Positions 35,545-44,329 of a DNA stretch of 64,000 bases are shown in pieces (position 1 is the stretch's first letter; each line of letters opens with the position of its first letter). The stretch is taken from assembly GCA_964558465.1 (NCBI GenBank), contig CAZLEF010000032.1, positions 6,214 to 70,213 of the forward strand, written 5' to 3'. A program made the position numbers and the translations under genes. The notes under the pieces were generated by a model that did no database searches, was not told the DNA's origin, and worked only from the letters and a program-made list of their open reading frames with translations. Source of the stretch: JACJYC01 sp964558465 (lineage in GTDB: Bacteria > Bacteroidota > Bacteroidia > Chitinophagales > Saprospiraceae).

Positions 35545-37017
35545 ATGGAATTCGCAAAACACCTGTTGGCTCCGGCCATTTGCCTGCTGTTTTCGTCAGC
35601 TTCGGCTCAAATTTTTTCCAACCTCGATTTTGAGGCCACCTGCCCGCAGTCCGCAACCGGGTTCTGCCGCTGGGATAAATCCTGGGGTGGCAAAGATGCG
35701 ATACGTGTATATGGTGAAACCGGCGCCCGCTCGATGCTGATCGACGTACAAAAAGGGGTCGGGTTTGCGGAACAAACAGCGGAGATCACCGGAGACCCCG
35801 GGCTCAGGGTCATTTCGGTTTCCGGCAAGATCCGGACGGAGAACGTGGAAGGCAAAGGGGCCGGGCTGAATATCGCCATTCTCGACAACAGCGGACAACT
35901 GCTTTTTAACAAGGATATGGGTTATGGAACCTTCAACTGGGTAAGCGGCAGCAGGGATTGGCGGGAATACACCCTTTCCGCAGTCTGCGCACCTGAAGCA
36001 ACCCATATCCGGATCGGCGCCATCCTTTATGGTTCCGGCAAAGCCTGGTTCGACGACTTTGCTGTAACGATCCGTTCCGCCAAAAACAGCCGCCCCAGCC
36101 GGTTGGCCAGATCCTATCTTTCGGCGGCGGTGGATACCATTGCAATCCATTCCCTGCGCAAGGATTCGGCAGATCTGAAAACGTTGAAAAAAAACGCCCT
36201 GCGGATCGCGGGCCCGGCTAAAAAACCGGCAGATTGCCACCTGGCCGTGACCTGGTTGCTCCAGTCGCTGGGCGACCACCATTCCTTTTTCATGACCCCG
36301 GAAGAAGTGAAGGGATGGGAAGGCGGCGATGAAGACCCTGCGGAAGTGGTTTTTCCAACATCCCGGATCATCGACGGCTGCGGATACGTGAACGTACCCC
36401 ATTTTCACGGCGGCGACCCGAAATCGATCCAGGCTTATGCCGACAGCCTGCAAACCCTCCTGCGGAACCTGGACCGGGCGGATATCAAAGGTTGGATCAT
36501 CGATCTGCGCCAGAACACCGGCGGGAATATGGAACCTATGATCGCCGGGCTGGGCCCCTTGTTCGATTCGGAAAAACTGGGTTATCTTTTTGATGTGAAC
36601 GGCGGCAAGGAATACTGGGCTTATAAAAACGGGGCTTATTACTGGGAAAATGAAAAACTGACGGCGCCGACCCTCCCCGTCCGGCTGCAACATCGCCGCC
36701 CGATTGCCGTGCTGATCGGGCCGCAGACCGGCAGTTCGGGCGAAATTGCAGCCATTTCTTTTATCGGCAACGGAAATACCCGGCTGTTCGGCCAACCCAC
36801 CTGGGGCCTGACGACCGGAAACGGGGCGTTCGACCTGCCCGACGGCGCGCGGATGATGCTCGCGTCGACCATTATGGCCGACCGGAATGAAAAACGGTAT
36901 TACGGCCCGGTTGAACCGGATGAACGGGTGGAAAATGTGGATTTGAAATTGCCAACTTCAAACAGCGGGGATGCGGGGATCGGGGCGGCGGTGAAGTGGA
37001 TATTTGGGAAAAATTGA
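35545..37017 (+). CDS. secreted S41-family peptidase
   Basis: The product has 490 residues. The signal peptide ends SSASAQ. An N-terminal jelly-roll-like domain (about 25-180, NLDFEATCPQSATGF ... AWFDDFAVTI) precedes the S41 tail-specific protease core: GYVNVPHFHGGD, IKGWIIDLRQNTGGNMEPM, and the nucleophile region GPQTGSSGEIAAISF, where the second Ser is the likely nucleophile. No PDZ domain is obvious. It probably cleaves unfolded or C-terminally exposed proteins outside the cytoplasm. It starts 98 bases after the T9SS amidohydrolase-like gene on the same strand. Confidence 0.85.
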   Translation: MEFAKHLLAPAICLLFSSASAQIFSNLDFEATCPQSATGFCRWDKSWGGKDAIRVYGETGARSMLIDVQKGVGFAEQTAEITGDPGLRVISVSGKIRTENVEGKGAGLNIAILDNSGQLLFNKDMGYGTFNWVSGSRDWREYTLSAVCAPEATHIRIGAILYGSGKAWFDDFAVTIRSAKNSRPSRLARSYLSAAVDTIAIHSLRKDSADLKTLKKNALRIAGPAKKPADCHLAVTWLLQSLGDHHSFFMTPEEVKGWEGGDEDPAEVVFPTSRIIDGCGYVNVPHFHGGDPKSIQAYADSLQTLLRNLDRADIKGWIIDLRQNTGGNMEPMIAGLGPLFDSEKLGYLFDVNGGKEYWAYKNGAYYWENEKLTAPTLPVRLQHRRPIAVLIGPQTGSSGEIAAISFIGNGNTRLFGQPTWGLTTGNGAFDLPDGARMMLASTIMADRNEKRYYGPVEPDERVENVDLKLPTSNSGDAGIGAAVKWIFGKN

Positions 37018-37033
37018 GGAGATGGATGAATGG

Positions 37034-37056
37034 GTTTGAAGTTGCATACTTCAAAC
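37034..37056. terminator. bidirectional hairpin between convergent genes
   Basis: GTTTGAAGT-TGCAT-ACTTCAAAC is a perfect 9-bp stem with a 5-base loop, midway between the stops of the S41 peptidase (37017) and the DUF4143 ATPase (37083). It can serve both strands. Confidence 0.6.
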
Positions 37057-37082
37057 AGCTGGCCCGTTCAGGAAAGCATAAC

Positions 37083-38249
37083 CTAACTTATCGCATCCTG
37101 AAAACTTTTCATTGGCGACAGGCGGGTCAAAAAATCCTGTACGGGAATGCACCATACACCATTTTTCAATAACCGCTCGTTCCCCCGGTACAAAAAGACC
37201 TTTACAGCCATAGGATAGTCGTTTCCGAATTCATATAAACCCCTCAGTTCTTCGGGTTTTATTTTTTTGTTGTTCTTCACCTCCAGCGCGTAAATGCCTG
37301 ATTCGCCATATAAAATAAAATCTACTTCAACGCCGCGAACCGACCGCCAAAAGGAAAGTGTATAAGGCTCGTCGCAGTAAGAGATCCAGGCAAGCAGGTG
37401 TTGGGCTACAAGCCCTTCCAAAGCAGCTCCGCCGATTTCTTCGGGGCGATCCAAAGGTCCTCTGGGTCTTAAAGCTTGAAAAACCCCCGGGTCGAATAAA
37501 TAAAACTTCGGGTGAACCGACATGGCACGGGAAGCTTTTTTAGTAAAAACTGGCAACCGAAATGCAAGCAATATGTCTTCGAGGATATGAATATAAGCTT
37601 CAACTGTTTTTCGCTCTACCTCGCCTTCCCTCGCTACATTGCTGACATTTAATACCGCTCCGTGCGAAAAGCTGATCGCTTCGAGGAACCTTGAAAAATC
37701 ACCCACATTGCGAACAAGAGATTCCTGAAACACCTCCTGTTGAATGTACAGCGAAACATAAGCCGCCAAAGTAGCTGCTTTCTCTTTTGATTGGTAAACA
37801 ACAGGTAAAAGCCCAAATCGTATGGCTTCTTCCAGGTCAGGTTGCTGCGGCAATTCTGAAAACATAAATGGATGGAGGTTTTTTCGAAGCGCCCTGCCGC
37901 CCAGCAAATCAATACCTGATGATTTCAGTTTCCGCGCACTTGATCCAGTAAGAATAAACCTGTGGCCCTGCTTTTGCTCTATAATCCGGTGCACGAGCGG
38001 CAACAGGTCGGGAATTCTTTGGATTTCATCGATTACAATATCTTTGTGATCCGGATGGCCTTCGATCAGTTCCTGCAATCTTTCCGGATACGCCGAATAA
38101 GCCCGGTAAGATTCCGGCGAGAGGAGGTCGATCCATAGCGCATCCGGCAAATTAATTTTCAAAAAGGTCGACTTTCCGGTACCTCTGGGACCCAAAAGAA
38201 AGCAGGTTTGACCCGGCAATTTTAGAAATCTTGGAATGTATAATTCCAT
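37083..38249 (-). CDS. AAA_14/DUF4143 ATP-binding protein
   Basis: The product has 388 residues from the ATG at 38249. Walker A is LLGPRGTGKST, Walker B is DIVIDEIQRIPDL, sensor 1 is RFILTGSSARKL, followed by a winged-helix linker and a DUF4143 nuclease-like domain (FWRSVRGVEVDFIL, YALEVKNNKK, which resemble a PD-(D/E)xK core). The frame reaches 38960 but the upstream part is antisense to the ChaN gene. The family is often linked to mobile or toxin-related DNA but its role is not established. Confidence 0.88.
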   Translation of the reverse strand: MELYIPRFLKLPGQTCFLLGPRGTGKSTFLKINLPDALWIDLLSPESYRAYSAYPERLQELIEGHPDHKDIVIDEIQRIPDLLPLVHRIIEQKQGHRFILTGSSARKLKSSGIDLLGGRALRKNLHPFMFSELPQQPDLEEAIRFGLLPVVYQSKEKAATLAAYVSLYIQQEVFQESLVRNVGDFSRFLEAISFSHGAVLNVSNVAREGEVERKTVEAYIHILEDILLAFRLPVFTKKASRAMSVHPKFYLFDPGVFQALRPRGPLDRPEEIGGAALEGLVAQHLLAWISYCDEPYTLSFWRSVRGVEVDFILYGESGIYALEVKNNKKIKPEELRGLYEFGNDYPMAVKVFLYRGNERLLKNGVWCIPVQDFLTRLSPMKSFQDAIS

Positions 38250-38278
38250 TTTTGCATCAATTTTGGAATTAGAAACTC

Positions 38279-38307
38279 CAAATTTACAAAATCTTGGATA
38301 AAACAAA
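38279..38307 (-). promoter_or_regulatory. promoter of the DUF4143 ATPase gene
   Basis: On the minus strand TTTG (38307-38304) is followed after 17 bases by TAAATTTG (38286-38279), a full Bacteroidota-type promoter. The start codon lies 29 bases beyond the -7 box. Confidence 0.55.
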
Positions 38308-38315
38308 GCGGAACT

Positions 38316-39170
38316 ATGCGTAAATTTTTCATCCTGGGGGTTTTTACCTGTCTGGCCCTCACCGCCCACAGCCAGCACAAACCCGCCTACACTCTGTACA
38401 ACGCAGACGGCAAAAAGGTATCCTACGACAAAATGATCAAAACGCTGGGCAAAAGCGATATCGTTCTGTTCGGCGAATTCCACAACAACCCCATTTCGCA
38501 CTGGCTGCAACTGGAAGTGACCCGCGACCTGAGCAAAACCAGGCCGCTGACCCTGGGCGCCGAGATGTTTGAAAGGGATAACCAGGACGAACTGGAGCGG
38601 TACCTCAAGGGAGAGATCGACGCCGCCGGATTGGACACCCTTGCCAGGCTCTGGAAGAATTATAAAACCGACTATGCACCCCTGGTTGACTTTGCCAAAG
38701 CCCAAAAAACTGAATTCGTCGCCACCAACATACCGAGGCGGTACGCCGCATTGGTCCACAGAAAAGGATTTGCCGCACTGGATACCCTTTCGGCGGAAGA
38801 AAAATCCTGGATGGCCCCTCTGCCTATGTCCTTCGACCCGGAGTTGCCTACCTATAAAGAGATCCTGAAAATGATGGGCGCCCACGGCAGCCCCCGGTTG
38901 GTGATGGCCCAGGCGACCAAAGACGCCACCATGGCCCATTTTATCCTGAAACATTTCCAAAAAGGGCGTTTATTCCTGCATTTTAACGGCGCCTTCCATT
39001 CCGATTTTCACGAAGGCATCGGCTGGTACCTGAAAAACCAAAACAGGGATTTGGATTGCAAAACCATTACCACCGTGTCGCAGGCAAACCTTAAAAAACT
39101 CCTGGATGAAAATAAAAAGAAAGCCGACTTTATCATTTGTGTGGATGAGGATATGACCACTACCTATTAA
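38316..39170 (+). CDS. ChaN-family haem/iron-related protein
   Basis: The product has 284 residues. The signal peptide is about 1-20 (ALTAHSQ). The ChaN fold is recognised by GKSDIVLFGEFHNNPISHWLQ, TLGAEMFERDNQDELERYL, LVDFAKAQKTEFVATNIPRRY, ATMAHFIL and LHFNGAFHSDFHEGIGWYL. Characterised relatives are outer-membrane-associated and bind stacked haems or take part in iron uptake. It may relate to the high haem demand of the cytochrome operon, but it is not linked to it. Confidence 0.82.
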   Translation: MRKFFILGVFTCLALTAHSQHKPAYTLYNADGKKVSYDKMIKTLGKSDIVLFGEFHNNPISHWLQLEVTRDLSKTRPLTLGAEMFERDNQDELERYLKGEIDAAGLDTLARLWKNYKTDYAPLVDFAKAQKTEFVATNIPRRYAALVHRKGFAALDTLSAEEKSWMAPLPMSFDPELPTYKEILKMMGAHGSPRLVMAQATKDATMAHFILKHFQKGRLFLHFNGAFHSDFHEGIGWYLKNQNRDLDCKTITTVSQANLKKLLDENKKKADFIICVDEDMTTTY

Positions 39171-39178
39171 ACCATGCA

Positions 39179-39216
39179 GCCACTAAGGGCACTAAGAACA
39201 CTAAGAACACTAAGAA
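39179..39216. repeat. CACTAAG intergenic repeat, copy 3
   Basis: Four CACTAAG units (spaced by GG, AA or GA bases) follow the ChaN stop. This copy lacks the inverted tail seen in copies 1 and 2. Confidence 0.65.
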
Positions 39217-39245
39217 CCATGTAACCATGTAACCATGTAACCATG
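39215..39245 (+). repeat. CATGTAAC tandem repeat running into a start codon
   Basis: The 8-mer AACCATGT repeats three times and its next unit supplies the ATG of the GH140 gene at 39243. The ribosome-binding region therefore consists of repeat sequence, and two out-of-use ATGs precede the real one. Confidence 0.65.
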
Positions 39246-40598
39246 AAAAAACCATTCCTTCTGTTTCTGTTTCTCGCACTGGCCGGTATGTCTTTTGCCC
39301 AATTCAGCGTCAGCGACAATCACCGGTTTATTCTACGCGAAGGCAAACCCTTTTTCTGGATGGGCGACACGGCCTGGGAGCTTTTCCACCGTTTGAACAA
39401 GGAACAGGCGGCCTTTTACCTCAAAAAACGCGCCGACCAGGGCTTTACGGTCATCCAGGCCGTGGTACTGGCAGAGTTCGACGGTTTGCGGGCGCCCAAT
39501 CCGGAGGGCGACCTGCCGCTGCTCAACGACGACCCCCGCCAGCCCAACGAAAAGTATTTCCGGCACGTTGACTATATCATCGACGAAGCCGCCCGGGTGG
39601 GCCTCACCATCGCCCTGCTGCCGACCTGGGGCGACAAGGTCTTCAAAAGCACCTGGGGCGCCGGCCCCGAGATTTTTACCCCGGAAAACGCCCGGGTGTA
39701 CGGCAAATGGCTGGGCGAGCGCTATAAAAACCGGACCAACATCATCTGGCTCATCGGCGGCGACCGCAACCCAAGGCACGAAGCCGACCTCAGGATCTGG
39801 CGGGAAATGGCAGCCGGCGTGGAAGAAGGGGTCGGCGGACGTCAAAACGCCCTCCTTAGTTTTCACCCGCAGCCCGCCGAAAAAGGTTCTGCCGAGTGGT
39901 TCCACCAGGACGAATGGCTCGACTTCAATATGTTCCAGACCGGGCATTGCCGCGACAACCCCGTCTACGAGAACATCCAGCGGGTATACAATCTCAGCCC
40001 CGTGAAACCCGTGATCGACGGCGAACCCATTTATGAAGACCACCCCGTTTGTTTTAATGCCCGGGAATTGGGGACTTCCAACGCCCTCGACGTACGCAAA
40101 TCCATCTACCTTACTATCTTCTCCGGGGCCTTTGGCGCCACTTACGGCTGTCACGACATCTGGCAGATGTACTCGCCCTACCGCCCGGCGGTGAACGGGC
40201 CGCATATTTACTGGCAGGACGCGATGGACCTGCCCGGCGCCGGCCAGATGAAACATGTTCGCCGGCTGATGGAATCCCGCCCGATGCTCGACCGCGTGCC
40301 GGACCAGTCGCTGGTGGCCGAGAACAACCTGGCGCCCGCCGAGCGCATCCAGGCCACCCGGGGCCGCGATTATGCTTTTATTTATACTGCCGCAGGAAAG
40401 CCCATTACCGCCAACCTGGGTAAAATATCAGGCGCTACGCTCAATGCGTACTGGTTCGATCCGCGCAAAGGAGAGGTGAAAGTACTGGATAAAGCAGAGA
40501 ATAAAGGAACCCGAATTTTTACGCCGCCGACGAGGGGATACGGGCAGGATTGGGTGCTGGTGCTGGATGATGCCGGCGCCGGGTATGGAGCGCCTTGA
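39243..40598 (+). CDS. GH140/DUF4038 glycoside hydrolase-like protein
   Basis: The product has 451 residues with signal peptide MKKPFLLFLFLALAGMSFAQ. It has a TIM-barrel of the DUF4038 group that includes apiosidase-type GH140: FFWMGDTAWELFHRLN, FTVIQAVVLAEFDGLR, ALLPTWGDKVF, NIIWLIGGDRNP (putative acid/base Asp), VIDGEPIYEDHP (putative nucleophile Glu) and SGAFGATYGCHDIWQM. The C-terminal 85 residues form a small beta domain (collagen-binding-like). Expected substrate is a pectic side chain. No SusCD pair lies near it. Confidence 0.85.
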   Translation: MKKPFLLFLFLALAGMSFAQFSVSDNHRFILREGKPFFWMGDTAWELFHRLNKEQAAFYLKKRADQGFTVIQAVVLAEFDGLRAPNPEGDLPLLNDDPRQPNEKYFRHVDYIIDEAARVGLTIALLPTWGDKVFKSTWGAGPEIFTPENARVYGKWLGERYKNRTNIIWLIGGDRNPRHEADLRIWREMAAGVEEGVGGRQNALLSFHPQPAEKGSAEWFHQDEWLDFNMFQTGHCRDNPVYENIQRVYNLSPVKPVIDGEPIYEDHPVCFNARELGTSNALDVRKSIYLTIFSGAFGATYGCHDIWQMYSPYRPAVNGPHIYWQDAMDLPGAGQMKHVRRLMESRPMLDRVPDQSLVAENNLAPAERIQATRGRDYAFIYTAAGKPITANLGKISGATLNAYWFDPRKGEVKVLDKAENKGTRIFTPPTRGYGQDWVLVLDDAGAGYGAP

Positions 40599-40628
40599 GG
40601 GATTTATTATTCTTTTAACATTCGTTTG

Positions 40629-41327
40629 TCACCCCCACCATTCATCAACTTCATCCCTGTAATTTTTCCCGATCGGCAGCAACTGGTCCTCGATCCCCAC
40701 CTGGTTGCCTTCGATGAACCGCACTTTCCGGATCGCCACGGCGTAAGACCGGTGGATCTGCCGGAACGACGCCGCCGGCAACTGCTCCATCATGGCGGTG
40801 AGCGTCTGTTTGCACATGTAATTTTCGGAAGGGGTAAAAATGCGGGTATAATCGCCCATGGCCATCATATAGCTGATCTCCTCCAGCGGGATGCGGTACT
40901 GGCGCCGGTCGGCCCGGAAACTGAGGAACTCCTGCAACTCATGGGCCTGTTGAACCCCGGAAGCGGGCGCCTGCCAATGCCGCATGGCCTTCTGCACCGC
41001 TACGGCAAAACGGGCTTCGCTGATGGGCTTGACGAGGTAATCCACCGCGTCCAGTTCGAAGCCTTCGGCGGCAAATTCGGTGTAGGCGGTGGTGAAAATG
41101 AACAATGGGGCTGGTTTCAACAGGCGCGCCAGCTCGGTGCCGCGCAGTTCGGGCATGTTGATGTCGAGGAATAACAGGTCGACCGGCTGTTGCTGCAATT
41201 GCACCAGCGCCGCCAAAGGGTTGGTTGAACTGCCGGCAAACTGCAGAACAGGCGAGGCTTCCACGTATTTTTGCAACACGCGGATGGCCAGGGGTTCGTC
41301 GTCCAGGATAAAACAGGTGAACTTCAT
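40629..41327 (-). CDS. LytTR-family response regulator
   Basis: The product has 232 residues. The receiver domain (1-115) has the acidic pocket DDEP, phospho-acceptor Asp in LLFLDINMPELRG, Thr in FTTAYTEFA and Lys in DYLVKPI. The LytTR DNA-binding domain follows (EISYMMAMGDYTRIF, FRQIHRSYAVAIRKVRFIEGNQV). It pairs with the LytS-type kinase gene 111 bases upstream on the same strand. Confidence 0.92.
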   Translation of the reverse strand: MKFTCFILDDEPLAIRVLQKYVEASPVLQFAGSSTNPLAALVQLQQQPVDLLFLDINMPELRGTELARLLKPAPLFIFTTAYTEFAAEGFELDAVDYLVKPISEARFAVAVQKAMRHWQAPASGVQQAHELQEFLSFRADRRQYRIPLEEISYMMAMGDYTRIFTPSENYMCKQTLTAMMEQLPAASFRQIHRSYAVAIRKVRFIEGNQVGIEDQLLPIGKNYRDEVDEWWG

Positions 41328-41438
41328 CTTCCCAAAAAATTAGTCAATTTGGAATTATCATATGATTTAAAATTAAGTCGAGGCCAATACGCCGCAGCGT
41401 ATTCAGTTCTTCCCCAAAGGGGTCCTTTGGACGATTCC

Positions 41439-42500
41439 TCAGTTCCTCCATTCAACAAACTCCGTCGCCCCGATCGTCAATCGAACCTCAAAAGATCCCG
41501 GTTGCTGGTCAATCACGAGCCGGTGCCGGCCGGGGTAAATCATGTTCAATCGCTTGCGCACGTTTTCCAGACCGACGCCGCCCTCCGGGGCAAGCGCGCC
41601 GGGTGTGGCAGGGACCGTATTTTCGATCCTGAAAACCAGTGCCTCCACTGTTGCCCGGCACTCGATCCGGATATGTACTTCGGTCTGGTCGCCGTGCAGG
41701 CCGTGTTTAAAGGCGTTTTCCACCAAAGGGAGGAAGAGCAGCGGCGGCGTCTGCCAGTCCTCCAGGTTGCCGGTCAGTTCCAGTTCGATGACGGCCCGGT
41801 TTTCCAGCCGGAGCCGCTGCAGGTCCAGGTAATTTTGGAGGAAATTCATTTCCTGTTCCAGCGGAATGAAGGCCGTATTACATTCGTACAACGTAAACCG
41901 CAGGTTTTGCGACAGCATCAGAATGGCTTTGGCCGTCCTTTTGTCCTGGTCCAGCGCCAGGGAATAGATCCCGTTGAGGCTGTTCAACAGAAAGTGGGGG
42001 TTGAGTTGGGCCTTCAGGTTTTGCAGTTCGATCTGGTGCAGGTCCTTTTGCAGTTTGTCGATCCGCCGGTCTTTTTCCCGGACGATAAACCAGCTTTTGG
42101 AGAGTTTCAGCAAGCCGCTCAAAGCCCAATATACGACCATGAACTGCAGGATATCCCAAAATCCATAATAAGAAATAAAGTAAAAGCCGCCGATCTGATC
42201 GGCTGGGATATACCGGAAAAAAAGCAGGTTAAACCAGGTGGCTGCCAGGATGCCGATCGCACTCAACAAAAAATACAACCCATATTTTCCCTTGCTGAAA
42301 TACCGCGGGATCAGCAGGCCGGTCTGGATATATACCACCAGATAAAGGCTCAGGTGGAATAAAAAGGTGTAGACCCAGTCCGCAATGTTCGGATGTTTCC
42401 CATAGGCGAACAGGTAGGCCAGCACCACAAAAGAGACCATCCAGAACGCGAGGTGCTGCACTGCGCGATTCCGGATGATCTTTTGAATTTTAGCCATCAT
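41439..42500 (-). CDS. LytS/YehU-type sensor histidine kinase
   Basis: The product has 353 residues. Four membrane helices in the first 140 residues (LAFWMVSFVVLAYLFAYG, FLFHLSLYLVVYIQTGLLI, GLYFLLSAIGILAATWFNLL, FWDILQFMVVYWALSGLL) are followed by a short coiled coil and the His_kinase core LKAQLNPHFLLNSLNGIYSLA (phospho-His in NPHF), then an HATPase (PLVENAFKHGL, GVGLENVRKRL). The ATG at 42500 is preferred to the in-frame start at 42566, which lies in repeat-like DNA. It signals to the LytTR regulator; the ligand is unknown. Confidence 0.9.
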   Translation of the reverse strand: MMAKIQKIIRNRAVQHLAFWMVSFVVLAYLFAYGKHPNIADWVYTFLFHLSLYLVVYIQTGLLIPRYFSKGKYGLYFLLSAIGILAATWFNLLFFRYIPADQIGGFYFISYYGFWDILQFMVVYWALSGLLKLSKSWFIVREKDRRIDKLQKDLHQIELQNLKAQLNPHFLLNSLNGIYSLALDQDKRTAKAILMLSQNLRFTLYECNTAFIPLEQEMNFLQNYLDLQRLRLENRAVIELELTGNLEDWQTPPLLFLPLVENAFKHGLHGDQTEVHIRIECRATVEALVFRIENTVPATPGALAPEGGVGLENVRKRLNMIYPGRHRLVIDQQPGSFEVRLTIGATEFVEWRN

Positions 42501-42621
42501 TTTGGCATTATGCTGATTGAATGGATTAATCCGATTGGAACGCCACGCCGCGGCATGGCCAATCAATCCTCCAAAGGAGCCCTTCGGACAATCAATTGAG
42601 GAATTGAAGAATCGGGGAATC

Positions 42622-42702
42622 GAATCAATCGAATCAATCGAACCAATCGAATCAATCGAATCAATCGAATCAATCGAATCAATCGAATCAATCGAATCAA
42701 TC
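42622..42702. repeat. nine copies of a 9-bp microsatellite (GAATCAATC)
   Basis: Nine GAATCAATC units, one with a C variant, fill the space up to one base before the stop codon of the following minus-strand gene. A related 9-mer tract is at 60861-60905. Confidence 0.9.
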
Positions 42703-42703
42703 C

Positions 42704-43252
42704 CTACAACGCCCTCGTCAAAACCCCAGGCTCATCAAACGCCTCCTCTTCATGGGCAAATTTCCGAAAAAATTGCTGCAATTCTTCCGTAGAGGCGGTC
42801 AGGAGGTAATTGTCGTCGTCCAGCACCTCGTGTTTGATCCGGATCTTGCGGTTTTTGATGAGTTTTTCCAGGTAATCGCCGTTGAACTGGCGGATGACCC
42901 AGTTGGCGCCGCTTTTTTCGATTTTGGCGAAGGAGTGGGTCGGCAGGTAAGGCGCGAAGAACTCCTCCCGGTCGTGGCGCACAAAGTCGAGGAACAGGTG
43001 GTCGTCCAGCCTCACCAGATGGACGATAAACGAATCCTGTTCCTCTTTTTCGTCGTCTTCGAGCCGGACGAGGTAGGAGCGGTCCGGGTTGCCGGTGAAG
43101 GTCCAGGTACCGCCGCTCTCCTCGTGCCAGGTTCCGAGCAGGCCCTTTTCAAAAACGAGGGTATCCGGGCTGTACAGCGGGTGCAGCGACGGGATGCAAC
43201 CCGACAAAAAAAGGAGCAGGCCGGTAAATAAAAAAATCGATTGCTTTTTCAT
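42704..43252 (-). CDS. lipoprotein of unknown function
   Basis: The product has 182 residues from the ATG at 43252. The signal MKKQSIFLFTGLLLFLSGCIPS has a clean lipobox with Cys19. The rest is a single beta-rich domain (LLGTWHEESGGTWTFTGN, SYLVRLEDDEKEEQDSF, HLFLDFVRHDREEFF) that could be a small barrel or lipocalin-like fold, followed by a helical end. I recognise no named family. Confidence 0.7.
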   Translation of the reverse strand: MKKQSIFLFTGLLLFLSGCIPSLHPLYSPDTLVFEKGLLGTWHEESGGTWTFTGNPDRSYLVRLEDDEKEEQDSFIVHLVRLDDHLFLDFVRHDREEFFAPYLPTHSFAKIEKSGANWVIRQFNGDYLEKLIKNRKIRIKHEVLDDDNYLLTASTEELQQFFRKFAHEEEAFDEPGVLTRAL

Positions 43253-43363
43253 GGTGGTTGGTTTTAAATGAAAATCTGATACAAACCAAAGGGATCGCCA
43301 TGAAAACTGCAATTTTGGTCGTTGGAGGAACGGTTTTTGTCGGTGAAGGGGAGAAGCTGGGGC

Positions 43364-44287
43364 TTAGTTTTTTACCATCTCTACCGAAAAACCGAAAATA
43401 ACCTTGCCGTCGTCGCCGTAACCCTCCACCTCCAGGTACAACCTGCCATTCGGTTTCAGGGTCAGCCTGGAGGTTTCATCCAGCTTGTCTGAATTGGGCT
43501 TTCTCGGCAATCCTGTTAATGAGCCGTCGGCGCCCAGTTTTGCCGTACCGTGGAGGACCCCCGACCAGCCGTCGGGGGTATGGTGGGCCACAAACAACCC
43601 TGATTCTTCGCTGCCCGACACGGCGGCCACCTCCATCCGGCGGGTATATTTGCCGGAGAGACCCGCATCGTTTTCCCAATGCCGTTGATGCGTCAGCCGG
43701 ATGCCCGATTCGGTCGGGGTGTTCTCGAAATGAAAATTCAGCCAGGCCCAGCCTTTTGGAGCGGGATCGATTTTCAGGGTGGCCATATCGGCGGTCCAAC
43801 TGCCTGCCAGGCGATGCAGCTTTTTTACCTGCTCTTTTGCCGCATAACCCGTCGTGTACACAACGCCCATCCGGAGGAGCTTCCATTGTCCGGCCCGCTT
43901 TTCGAGTACCCGGGTGCTTTCGTTGCCCTGATCTTCGAGGAAGGTGACAAACGCCATATTGCCGTTGATTGCGAACCGGTATTCGGTTTTCCGGGTGTGT
44001 TGGTCAGCCGGCAAACAGTTGGCGGTAATGTTTTTCCCCCAGGCGCTGATCTCCTCCCAGCCCCTCAGACCGATATGTTGGTCGGGGTTGGTAATGGAAA
44101 AGTAGGCGGACGGCTCATGCCACCAATAACCAGCCCAGCGGGTATAATCGCAAAGTTGTATGGCGAGGGTTTCCTCTTCAATGACTTTCCGGATGGCATC
44201 CTGTTCAGGTGTAGGTCCCCCCTGGCCAAACAGGGCGGCGCCTTCTGATACAGCCAAAAGCGTGAATAGGAAAAAAAGTTGTTTCAT
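43364..44287 (-). CDS. secreted NTF2/SnoaL-like protein
   Basis: The product has 307 residues. The signal peptide ends ALFGQ. Residues about 25-155 look like an NTF2-like domain (AIRKVIEEETLAIQLCDYTRWAGYWW, GWEEISAWGKNI, MAFVTFLEDQGNESTRVLEKRAGQWKLLRMGVVYT). The C-terminal half is beta-rich with a possible lipocalin-like pattern (LAGSWTADMATLKID, SRLTLKPNGRLYLEVEGYGDDG). No enzyme activity can be assigned. Confidence 0.65.
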   Translation of the reverse strand: MKQLFFLFTLLAVSEGAALFGQGGPTPEQDAIRKVIEEETLAIQLCDYTRWAGYWWHEPSAYFSITNPDQHIGLRGWEEISAWGKNITANCLPADQHTRKTEYRFAINGNMAFVTFLEDQGNESTRVLEKRAGQWKLLRMGVVYTTGYAAKEQVKKLHRLAGSWTADMATLKIDPAPKGWAWLNFHFENTPTESGIRLTHQRHWENDAGLSGKYTRRMEVAAVSGSEESGLFVAHHTPDGWSGVLHGTAKLGADGSLTGLPRKPNSDKLDETSRLTLKPNGRLYLEVEGYGDDGKVIFGFSVEMVKN

Positions 44288-44329
44288 GCTGAAAGGATTT
44301 TGAAGATAAAAAATCTGTTTTCCTTTGGC

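Noticed and set aside
38250..38960. N-terminal extension of the DUF4143 ATPase
   Set aside because: It is antisense to the ChaN-like gene, and a full promoter lies before the ATG at 38249.
42622..42702. CRISPR array
   Set aside because: The units are 9-bp direct tandems without spacers and no cas genes exist in the window.
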